Positions 1-5,991 of a stretch of DNA of 38,424 nucleotides are shown here, piece after piece; the first letter of the stretch is position 1; every line of letters begins with the position of its first letter. The stretch comes from CAZYTO01 sp964650405 (GTDB taxonomy: Bacteria; Acidobacteriota; Thermoanaerobaculia; Gp7-AA8): assembly GCA_964650405.1 (NCBI GenBank), contig CAZYTO010000016.1, forward strand, positions 1 to 38,424. The letters run 5' to 3'. Under the pieces are notes generated by a model, which was given only the letters and a program-made list of their open reading frames with translations, made no database searches and was not told the origin of the DNA. A program made the position numbers and the translations under genes.

Positions 1-1
1 C

Positions 2-475
2 ATGAATCGGTTCGAGCCATCACCGCGCGCGTTTGCAAGGCTATTTACGATAGCCGCGATTGTCGGTCTGGCTCTTCCGGTCGCGCCGCTTCTCACGTTC
101 GGATCCGTAAGCGGCAAACTGCCGACGTCAACGCGCTTCTGGATATCGATTGGCGTGGTAATCTGCGTTGCAGGCGCACTCACCGCAGCGGCTGCGTACA
201 CGCTCATAAAGCTCATGTGCAAACGGTTCGCGACGGTTGTTTCCGCCGAGGGCATCTTTGCCTACGACGCATGGGGCGTCGCCCGTAGCGCTTCATGGTC
301 GGAAGTTGTCAACGTGCGAGCAGTTCGCGTGATAGGTCTCGATTGGTTACGTTTAACAGCGGCATCTGGTGGATCTCTATGGGTACCGCGCTTCCACTCG
401 CAAGAGGTGGACTTTATCGCAACCGTCAGACAGTACGCGCCAGAGGGAAACCCGGTTAGCGCGTTCTTGAGCTAA
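2..475 (+). CDS. Small membrane protein with C-terminal PH-like soluble domain
   Basis: The product is 157 residues. Two hydrophobic segments (about residues 13-32 and 46-71) are followed by a soluble domain (about 80-157) that alternates beta-strand-like stretches and ends in a helix-like segment. This layout resembles small bacterial proteins with two membrane helices and a PH-like domain, but I recognise no family with certainty. The ATG is only one base from the window edge, so an upstream start cannot be excluded. It lies in an accessory zone beside Rhs and transposase debris. An immunity or orphan role linked to a polymorphic-toxin locus is possible but is inference from context only. 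Confidence 0.6.
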   Translation: MNRFEPSPRAFARLFTIAAIVGLALPVAPLLTFGSVSGKLPTSTRFWISIGVVICVAGALTAAAAYTLIKLMCKRFATVVSAEGIFAYDAWGVARSASWSEVVNVRAVRVIGLDWLRLTAASGGSLWVPRFHSQEVDFIATVRQYAPEGNPVSAFLS

Positions 476-524
476 AACGTACGTCGCCAGGGCAACGAAC
501 GTTCGGCGGTCTTGATGTGCCAGT

Positions 525-620
525 TGTGGTGCGCAAAAACACCGAGCGGCCAACTTTTCGAACGCGATAGGCGGTAGGACGTTGATTGCTCGGGGCGATT
601 CGTGGTAACAACCGCGGCAA
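525..620. repeat. Diverged non-coding direct repeat, copy 1
   Basis: This segment follows the first gene and shares five colinear blocks with 1324-1439, which follows the zinc-ribbon gene. The first block, TGTGGTGCGCAAAAA, is identical. Later blocks are ACTTT(T)CG, CGTTGA-T/G-TGCTCGG, GCGATTC and CAACCGCG(G)CAA. The first two blocks have the same 28-bp spacing in both copies, and later spacings differ by a few bases. The copies look like an old duplication of a 3' flank. No protein is conserved between them. Confidence 0.6.
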
Positions 621-763
621 CTGTGGAACGAACAGGCTCTTCTCTTCAAGCTCTTGTTATCATCGGTGGGCCGATCGCAGTAGTTCTGCTACTACGCGGT
701 ATTCGCTATATACACGCCGACTTGGAAAGTGAAGTGCGAAAGCGCGGCCGATCGCAGAGATAA
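602..763 (+). CDS. Possible 53-residue single-pass membrane protein
   Basis: A GTG-initiated frame encodes about 53 residues: a short polar N-terminus, one strong hydrophobic helix (about residues 18-37, including ALVIIGGPIAVVLLLRG), then a charged basic tail with GRSQR at its end. The frame is closed upstream by TAG at 575-577, so GTG 602 is the only usual start. No clear Shine-Dalgarno is visible, and the start lies in the diverged repeat. It ends 18 bp before the zinc-ribbon gene. It could be a tiny membrane protein, or the tail of a decayed gene. Confidence 0.35.
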   Translation: MVTTAATVERTGSSLQALVIIGGPIAVVLLLRGIRYIHADLESEVRKRGRSQR

Positions 764-781
764 TCAAGCCAGATCAGGAGC

Positions 782-1312
782 ATGACAGCATCATATGGCG
801 GCGAAATGTCGATGAAGCCGTGCCAGATGTGCACCGAGCCGATCGCAGAAGCGGCTCGCAAATGCCCGCATTGTCACAGCCTGCAGTCGCGGTTCAGGTG
901 GATGAGCGACACGCGTGACCCACGACACACGCTCGTGGCGCTCGGGATCACTGCGCTGTTGTTTATGCCGATCGTCTTTTTGCTGACGCGGCTGACCGAT
1001 CGCAACCCTTCGCCGGCTGGGCTGAGAATCATCTCGTCGCGCCTTTCGCCGGTGGCAGAGCGTGATCGCGACTACGTGGTGATCCTTGGAACCATTGAGA
1101 ACACGTCGCAGAGGCGGATGCGGAACCTGCACTTTCAAGTGGACTGCTTCAGCCACGATGGAACGCTCGTCGACACGTACGCGAAAGAGGACTACGACCT
1201 AGTCATCGCCGCTCACGGTCGCACAAACTTCCGGCTGCTCTTCCCCGCAGCGGCGGCGCCGAGTGAGTATCAACGGCACGTGGTCACCGTGACGGCGTCC
1301 GTGCGAGATTGA
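782..1312 (+). CDS. Membrane-anchored zinc-ribbon protein with C-terminal FxLYD-like domain
   Basis: The product is 176 residues. An N-terminal zinc ribbon has two CxxC knuckles (C14-x2-C17 and C28-x2-C31). One membrane helix follows (about 50-71). An extracytoplasmic domain (about 80-176) contains the pattern VILGTIENTSQRRMRNLHF, typical of FxLYD-type domains. Such proteins are common and mostly uncharacterised. AGGAG lies only one base before ATG 782, which is close for a ribosome binding site, so internal ATGs at 806 or 812 are alternatives; both keep the zinc ligands. Confidence 0.75.
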   Translation: MTASYGGEMSMKPCQMCTEPIAEAARKCPHCHSLQSRFRWMSDTRDPRHTLVALGITALLFMPIVFLLTRLTDRNPSPAGLRIISSRLSPVAERDRDYVVILGTIENTSQRRMRNLHFQVDCFSHDGTLVDTYAKEDYDLVIAAHGRTNFRLLFPAAAAPSEYQRHVVTVTASVRD

Positions 1313-1323
1313 AGAGCGCATGC

Positions 1324-1439
1324 TGTGGTGCGCAAAAAACTCCGCGTGGGTACTTTCGCACGCCATCTGAGGTCATGGCCGGCGTTGAGTGCTCGGCTGG
1401 CGAGCGATTCCCGGCGTTACGAAGCCAGCAACCGCGCAA
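1324..1439. repeat. Diverged non-coding direct repeat, copy 2
   Basis: This is the partner of 525-620, with the same five blocks in the same order, beginning 12 bp after the stop codon of the zinc-ribbon gene. The blocks after the second are spaced 4-10 bp further apart than in copy 1. I see no gene within it. Confidence 0.6.
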
Positions 1440-1535
1440 TGAAGCGGTAACGCGTGGCGGCCAATGAGCTCCCTGCGCGCAGCTCGACCTGCCGGGCTGG
1501 GGGCCCACCCCGAGGTAACGAACGACTGGCAGCCC

Positions 1536-1755
1536 CTACGCCGCGCGGTCCAGTGCGAACTCGTGGTGCAGGCCGCCGAGAACGGGCTTCGAGATCACAC
1601 GCTGTCCGGCGAGATGATGCCGGCTGGCCTGCGAGTGCTGGGCGTGTCCGGCTCCGGCTCCGGGGCGGAGCGAAGCGCGGAAAGCGGCCGTGCGCGGTTG
1701 TAGTGGGCCGCCCACGCCCTGACGATCGACCGCAGGTGGCTCTCGGTCAGCGGAA
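1536..1755 (-). pseudogene. C-terminal remnant of an integrase-core (DDE) transposase
   Basis: Read on the minus strand, the segment gives SHLRSIVRAWAAHYNRARP and then, after a frameshift near 1600, RPAGIISPDSV and KPVLGGLHHEFALDRAA with a stop at 1536-1538. The HYNRxRPHSxLG-like block followed by PVLGGLHHEY-like residues near the end is characteristic of the C-terminus of IS3/IS481-like transposases. The first frame ends at the stop at 1595-1597, so the coding is broken. The catalytic core is absent. It is a fragment of a lost mobile element and it abuts an Rhs fragment on the other strand. Confidence 0.6.
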
Positions 1756-1905
1756 CCGGACCAACACCTACACCTACGACGCCCTCGGCAACCCTCTAGA
1801 CCAAGACGGACGCGAACAAACCAGACAGCCACGTACAGCTACAACCTGCGGCGCCTGACTGGGGTCGCCTATTCGCATGGCGCGAGCGAAGCCTTCACCT
1901 ACTAA
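1755..1905 (+). pseudogene. Rhs/YD-repeat protein fragment, frameshifted
   Basis: The segment encodes TNTYTYDALGN in one frame, TKTDAN in a second and ATYSYNLRRLTGVAYSHG, then EAFTY and a TAA stop, in a third. Laid end to end these give the usual YD-repeat pattern (TYTYDALGN...TKTDAN...TYSYN...RLTGVxY). Only about 50 residues survive, with at least two frameshifts. The TAA at 1903-1905 overlaps the stop of the minus-strand sugar-transferase fragment that follows. Confidence 0.7.
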
Positions 1906-2149
1906 TACGCGTTCTCGTGACGCAGTCCGTGGATCACCGTCATGAACAGGATTTTTGGAGGTCGAGCATGAGCGACCAGTTCTCGATGTAGTAGAGGTCG
2001 TGCTCGATGCGCGTGCGGAGGGAGGTGTTTCCCCGCCAGCCGTGCACCTGCGCCCATCCGGTGATCCCGGCGCGGAACTTGTGCCGGAGCATGTCGTGGG
2101 GCAGCTCGGCGCGGAACTGCTCGACGAACTCGGGGCGCTCGGGGCGCGG
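1902..2149 (-). pseudogene. Duplicated 3' end of the polyprenyl-phosphate sugar transferase gene
   Basis: This stretch is a near copy of 5992-6237, the last 80 or so codons of the sugar-transferase gene. It preserves GITGWAQVHGWRGNTSLR and RIEHDLYYIENWSLML. Two extra bases near 1950-1960 shift the frame, so the tail (VIHGLRHENAY) lies in another frame. The similarity begins at the stop codon (TAG here, TGA in the intact gene) and ends sharply near 2149, where unrelated sequence starts. It has no start and no membrane part, and is a non-functional partial duplication about 4 kb from its source. Confidence 0.85.
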
Positions 2150-2151
2150 GC

Positions 2152-2399
2152 TTCTTCGCGAACGACGCCATCGACATCTTCGGAAACGCGCAGGCCCAGT
2201 ATGTTCTCGGATCCGGAATGCCCGGTAACGACTAAGGCACTTCACATGGTCCTACGCCGGGGATCTGCGGGGAAAGTACGTCTCAGCCACCGTGACGAGA
2301 AACGACTATTTCGGCTTCGTCACCATCGGACCGACGAACTCGTGGCAGGGCTTCGTGACCACGACCTCCGAGGTATCGAGGCCGATCGTGGTCCAGTAG
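2152..2399 (+). pseudogene. C-terminal remnant of a probable secreted repeat/beta-helix protein
   Basis: Frame 1 reads FFANDAIDIFGNAQAQYVLG to a stop at 2233-2235. Frame 3 continues as FTWSYAGDLRGKYVSATVTR, then WQGFVTTTSEVSRPIVVQ, to a stop at 2397-2399. Joined by one frameshift near 2230-2240, they form a plausible C-terminus like those of exported parallel-beta-helix or CSLREA-type proteins (GxYVSATxT...TSExS). The family assignment rests on this pattern only. No start or N-terminal part is present, because the upstream boundary is the transferase fragment. Confidence 0.5.
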
Positions 2400-2458
2400 A
2401 CACGCCGCTGCGTATTGTCACGAAACGGCAAGGAGCCGCACTTGCTCTTCTTTGTTCA

Positions 2459-2487
2459 TTGACGTAGTCATGAACTATGTTTATAGT
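2459..2487 (+). promoter_or_regulatory. Sigma-70-type promoter of the blaI-like operon
   Basis: TTGACG (2459-2464) and TATAGT (2482-2487) are separated by exactly 17 bp, each one base from the vegetative consensus. The expected transcription start is about 2494-2496, which coincides with the ATG at 2496. The mRNA would therefore be leaderless or nearly so, consistent with the lack of any Shine-Dalgarno before the gene. Confidence 0.65.
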
Positions 2488-2496
2488 TCACGACTA
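2465..2496. promoter_or_regulatory. Inverted-repeat operator covering promoter and start of blaI-like gene
   Basis: Two 14-nt arms, TAGTCATGAACTAT (2465-2478) and ATAGTTCACGACTA (2483-2496), match at 13 of 14 positions across a 4-nt centre. The palindrome covers the promoter spacer and the -10 box and ends on the A of the start codon. BlaI/MecI repressors bind dyads of about this size in their own promoters, so autorepression is the natural reading. Binding by this protein is inferred. Confidence 0.65.
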
Positions 2497-2897
2497 TGAA
2501 GCGATCCTTCAAGGCCCGCCCGCCGCTCTCCGGCCTCGAGCTGGAAGTGATGAACCTCGTCTGGGACCTCGGCGAGTCGACGTCGGCGGACATCATCGAT
2601 GCCTTCACCCGCAAGCGCCCCCTGGCTCCGACGACGATCCGCACCGTCCTGTCCAACGTCGAGGAGAAGGGCTACATCGAGCGCGTGCCGACGACGGAGC
2701 GCGCCCTGCGCTACCGGCCGTCGTTCCCGCGCGAAGCCGTGGCCACGCAGAGGCTGCAGCAGCTCGTGGGCCGCCTCTTCGGCGGCTCGCCGAAAGCGGT
2801 CATCGCCCAACTGCTTGCCGATGACGAGCTCGACGCAGGGGAGCTGGACGAGATCCAGAAGATGGTCAGCCGCCGCCGCAAGGAGCTGGCCCGATGA
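2496..2897 (+). CDS. blaI: BlaI/MecI-family winged-helix transcriptional repressor
   Basis: The product is 133 residues, the normal size for the family. An N-terminal winged helix (about residues 8-80) contains the typical LELEVMNLVWDLGESTSADI start, TTIRTVLSNVEEKGYIER as recognition helix and wing region, and a C-terminal dimerisation helix. In known systems the dimer represses until a membrane metalloprotease pathway cleaves it. The next gene is such an M56 protein, overlapping by four bases (ATGA, 2894-2897). A promoter and dyad sit directly on the start codon. Whether beta-lactams are the signal here is unknown. Confidence 0.9.
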   Translation: MKRSFKARPPLSGLELEVMNLVWDLGESTSADIIDAFTRKRPLAPTTIRTVLSNVEEKGYIERVPTTERALRYRPSFPREAVATQRLQQLVGRLFGGSPKAVIAQLLADDELDAGELDEIQKMVSRRRKELAR

Positions 2898-4165
2898 CCG
2901 CGCTTCTGCTCCCGCGTCTCCTCGCCGCCTCGGTCGAGACGGCCATCGCGGCCCTGTTCGTCCTGGCCGTCAGTGCGCTGGCGTTGCGCCGTGCGCCCCG
3001 CCTCGTGGCGCTGCTCTGGCTCGTCGTCCTGGTGAAACCGCTGCTGACGCTGGCTGCCGGCTCGCTCCTGCCGGTGCGGATGCCGCGGCTCGTGCCGCCC
3101 GTCGAGGTGAACGCCGACGTCACCAAGGTCGTGACCCGCCGCGGCGACGCACAGCACGAAGAAACGACGACCACGCGGCGCGATCCCGAGCGGCTGGCTC
3201 TCGGAATCTGGCTGGCCAGCGTGGCGCTGCTCCTCGCCCGGGCCGGGTACCATCGCGCACGCCTGCGTGCCATCCTCTCCGGCACGCGCGCGGCGTCGCC
3301 GCGCATTCTCGAGATGTGCGATCGGATCGGGGGCCGGATTCCACGCATCCGCATCAGTGACACGCTCGACGGCCCCGCCATCGGAGGCGCCCTCCGTCCG
3401 GTCATCCTCATACCGGCCTGGATGGACAAGCGCGCCGACGACATGCAGCTCGAATGGTCGCTCCGCCATGAGCTGCGCCACGCCACGGCCCGCGACACGC
3501 TGGCCATCGCCCTGCGAGAGCTGGCGCTCATCGCCTTCTGGTTTCACCCCTGCGTCTGGCTGGCCGCGGCCCGGTGGGAAGGGGCGACGGAGCTGGCTTG
3601 TGACCGGGACGTGGTGACCAGCGACGCGGAGGCGGTGGACTACGCCGATGCGCTGTACCGCACGCTGCTGAACGTGCGGCGGCAGCGCCGCCTGCAGCTC
3701 GCCACCGGACTCTTCGCCACGCGCTCGAAGATCGGGGCGCGCATTGCCGCTCTCGTCGAGCGGCCCCTTGCGCCGCGGATCGGGCCGGCGGGCGTGACGG
3801 CGGCGGCAGCGGCCGGCCTGCTGGTCATCGCCGTTGGTGCCGACTGCGCGTGGCAAGCGCCCGCGCACCATCACGGCAACATCGAAGAAGTCAACGGAGA
3901 GCGGACCTGCAGCGTGCGGTACGGCGGAACATTCACGTTCAAGGGCGATCTCATCGACACCGTTTCGCCGGGCGGGTTCCTCTCCATCGAAGAGCGCAGC
4001 GGCACGGCGACGCGGACCCTGTCCATCAACGGTACGGAGAAGGGCATCGTCCGCAGGTACGAGATCAACGGCCGCGCCGCGCCCTACGACCCGGCTTTCG
4101 AACGATCGATGACCACCGAAGTGCGCAACGGGATGATCCGCCGGGTACGGCGGAAGGCGGGCTGA
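2894..4165 (+). CDS. M56-family (BlaR1/MecR1-like) membrane metallopeptidase
   Basis: The product is 423 residues. N-terminal membrane segments (about 8-30, 38-58 and 102-118) precede a zinc-protease core with HELRH at 192-196, WFHPCVW at 216-222 and the third-ligand motif ELACD with E233. A further membrane helix lies at about 295-318. The remaining C-terminus of roughly 100 residues is far too short for the penicillin-binding sensor domain of BlaR1, so the signal sensed must differ or be taken up in another way. It overlaps blaI by ATGA, so the pair is translationally coupled. By analogy it would trigger loss of repressor. Confidence 0.85.
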   Translation: MTALLLPRLLAASVETAIAALFVLAVSALALRRAPRLVALLWLVVLVKPLLTLAAGSLLPVRMPRLVPPVEVNADVTKVVTRRGDAQHEETTTTRRDPERLALGIWLASVALLLARAGYHRARLRAILSGTRAASPRILEMCDRIGGRIPRIRISDTLDGPAIGGALRPVILIPAWMDKRADDMQLEWSLRHELRHATARDTLAIALRELALIAFWFHPCVWLAAARWEGATELACDRDVVTSDAEAVDYADALYRTLLNVRRQRRLQLATGLFATRSKIGARIAALVERPLAPRIGPAGVTAAAAAGLLVIAVGADCAWQAPAHHHGNIEEVNGERTCSVRYGGTFTFKGDLIDTVSPGGFLSIEERSGTATRTLSINGTEKGIVRRYEINGRAAPYDPAFERSMTTEVRNGMIRRVRRKAG

Positions 4166-4267
4166 AAGAACCCCGTCGCACTTGCCAAGATCGGTGCCGT
4201 CTGCTGCCCTCTTCGCGCTGACGGCCGCCGGGAACGCCGAACCAGTTCTGCTTTCAAGGAGGTTCAC

Positions 4268-5920
4268 ATGCTTCCAGCTTCAGCTCTGCTCCTCGCCGCC
4301 GCCGTTTCCGCAGCGACGGCCGCCACGCCCTCACCTGCCGCGCAGATCGAGGACTTCATGTCGCGCATCGAGCGTCTCGGTTTCTCCGGCGCGCTGCTCG
4401 TGGCCAGGGACGGCAAGGTCATCGTCCACAAGGCCTACGGCTACCGCGACCCGCGGGCGAAGACGCCGTACACGCTCGATACGATCGCGCCCGTCGGCTC
4501 GATCACCAAGCAGTTCACCGCGTCGGCCATCCTGGCCCTGGAAGAGGAAGGCAAGCTGAAGACCACCGACCTGATCACGAAGTACTTCCACGACGTCCCG
4601 GCCGACAAACAGAACATCACGCTCCACGAGCTGCTCACCCACTCGGCCGGCTTCCCCGACGCCATCGGCGACGACTACGAACCCATCGGCCGCGAAGACT
4701 TCATCAAGCGGGCCATGGCCACGAAGCTGCTCTTCGCGCCCGGCGCGTCCTACGAGTACACGAACGTGGGCTATTCGCTTCTCGGTGCCATCATCGAGAT
4801 CGTCACGGGCGGCCCCTACGAGCGCTACCTCCATGACCGGCTCTTCGTCCGTGCCGGCATGACCCAGACCGGCTACGTCATCCCGAAGTGGGACCGTACC
4901 AAGGCCGCACACGGCATCCACGGCCCGGAAGACATGCAGACGTTCCTCGACCGGCCCTGGGCTGCGGACGGGCCGTACTGGAACCTGCGCGCGAACGGCG
5001 GGATCCTGTCGACGCCGGCCGAGATGTACCGATGGAGCCAGGCTCTCGACGGCGACACCGTGCTGAGCGCCGCGTCGCGGAAGAAGCTGTTCACGCCCTG
5101 GGTGCGGGAAGGGGGCGCTCCGAGCTCATACGCCTACGGCTGGGCGATCTTCCCGCTGCCGAACGGTCACACGCTCGTCGCGCACAACGGCGGCGACGGC
5201 ACGTTCGCCGCCGACTTCCGCCGTTACGTCGACGACGGCGTGGTCCTCTACATCACGTCGAACATCGCCGAGAAGCCGTCCATCGCCGTGAGCCGGTTCA
5301 TCGGCCGCCTGGCGCTCGGCCAGGAAGTGCCCATGCCTCCGAAGGTCAACCTGTTGACGAAGGAAGACCTGCAGAAGCTCGAAGGAACCTACGGCGACGT
5401 GATGGTCACCGCCCAGGCCGACGGCAGCCTGTCGGTCGTTCCCCAGACGCCCGAGGCCTTTGCCCGCCTCTCCCCGCCCCTCGGGCCGCGCGCCGATCGC
5501 GCCGCCGAGGTCAACGAGAAGTCGAAGGCGGTCGTCGACGGCATCGTGGCCCGCGACTACAAGCCGCTCCAGGCCGCCTTCAACGACGGGCGTCCGCTGG
5601 ACGTCATCACCAGGCGCCAGACCGCCATGCGCGCCGAGTACGAGGCCAAGCGCGGGCCGCTGAAGAGCGCCACCATCATCGGCACACGTCCGGACCGGCA
5701 GATGCTGGCCACCACCGCCCGCCTCGACTTCGAGCACGGCACCGCCTTCCTCGTCCTGATGTGGGACGGCCCGAAGGCGATCGCCGGCCTGCGGGTGCTC
5801 GACGAGATGCCCTCCAGCAGCTACTACCCCATCTCCCCGACCGAGCTCGCCTCGTACGACTTTGCAACCGGCGAGACGGCGGTGCTGAAGATCGAGGAGG
5901 GGAAGCTGGTGGCTCGCTGA
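4268..5920 (+). CDS. Exported serine hydrolase of the beta-lactamase/class C PBP family
   Basis: The product is 550 residues with an N-terminal signal sequence. The active-site motifs are in the expected order: SxxK as S78-I-T-K81, YxN as Y164-T-N166 (in EYTNVGYSLLG), and H306-N-G-G in place of KTG, as in many beta-lactamase-related esterases and peptidases. The region after about residue 370 is a separate C-terminal domain that I do not recognise with confidence. A strong AAGGAGG (4256-4262) supports the start. It follows the BlaI/M56 pair and is its likely target, but the substrate may be a peptide or ester rather than a beta-lactam. Confidence 0.88.
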   Translation: MLPASALLLAAAVSAATAATPSPAAQIEDFMSRIERLGFSGALLVARDGKVIVHKAYGYRDPRAKTPYTLDTIAPVGSITKQFTASAILALEEEGKLKTTDLITKYFHDVPADKQNITLHELLTHSAGFPDAIGDDYEPIGREDFIKRAMATKLLFAPGASYEYTNVGYSLLGAIIEIVTGGPYERYLHDRLFVRAGMTQTGYVIPKWDRTKAAHGIHGPEDMQTFLDRPWAADGPYWNLRANGGILSTPAEMYRWSQALDGDTVLSAASRKKLFTPWVREGGAPSSYAYGWAIFPLPNGHTLVAHNGGDGTFAADFRRYVDDGVVLYITSNIAEKPSIAVSRFIGRLALGQEVPMPPKVNLLTKEDLQKLEGTYGDVMVTAQADGSLSVVPQTPEAFARLSPPLGPRADRAAEVNEKSKAVVDGIVARDYKPLQAAFNDGRPLDVITRRQTAMRAEYEAKRGPLKSATIIGTRPDRQMLATTARLDFEHGTAFLVLMWDGPKAIAGLRVLDEMPSSSYYPISPTELASYDFATGETAVLKIEEGKLVAR

Positions 5921-5960
5921 TCGCTGTTGGCTGATCGACAAACGACCAGCGATCAGCGAG
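5913..5960. repeat. Perfect inverted repeat at convergent gene ends
   Basis: CTCGCTGATCGCTG (5913-5926) is exactly complementary to CAGCGATCAGCGAG (5947-5960). The left arm contains the stop codon (5918-5920) of the serine hydrolase. It lies between convergent genes and could act as a bidirectional terminator hairpin, although no T-tract follows. Confidence 0.75.
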
Positions 5961-5989
5961 TAAGCGACCAGCGAATAAGCGAATAAGCG
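5956..5989. repeat. Dispersed 34-bp repeat, copy near 6 kb
   Basis: The sequence consists of the words GCGAATAAGC and GACCA in tandem. It matches 37146-37179 at 33 of 34 positions, about 31 kb away. It lies just after the 5913-5960 palindrome and just before the stop codon of the sugar-transferase gene. Confidence 0.85.
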
Positions 5990-5991
5990 CC

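Noticed and set aside
525..1439. Integron attC sites after the two orphan genes
   Set aside because: I could not find the paired GTTRRRY/RYYYAAC core sites at the ends of the repeat, and no integrase is in the window.
1454..1858. Intact 134-residue plus-strand gene
   Set aside because: The frame is a chance fusion of antisense transposase sequence with one frame of the Rhs fragment.
2711..4267. Long minus-strand open frame (518 codons) opposite the blaI and M56 genes
   Set aside because: It is the antisense shadow of two well-supported coding genes in GC-rich DNA, with no recognisable domain and Arg/Gly/Asp-biased composition.
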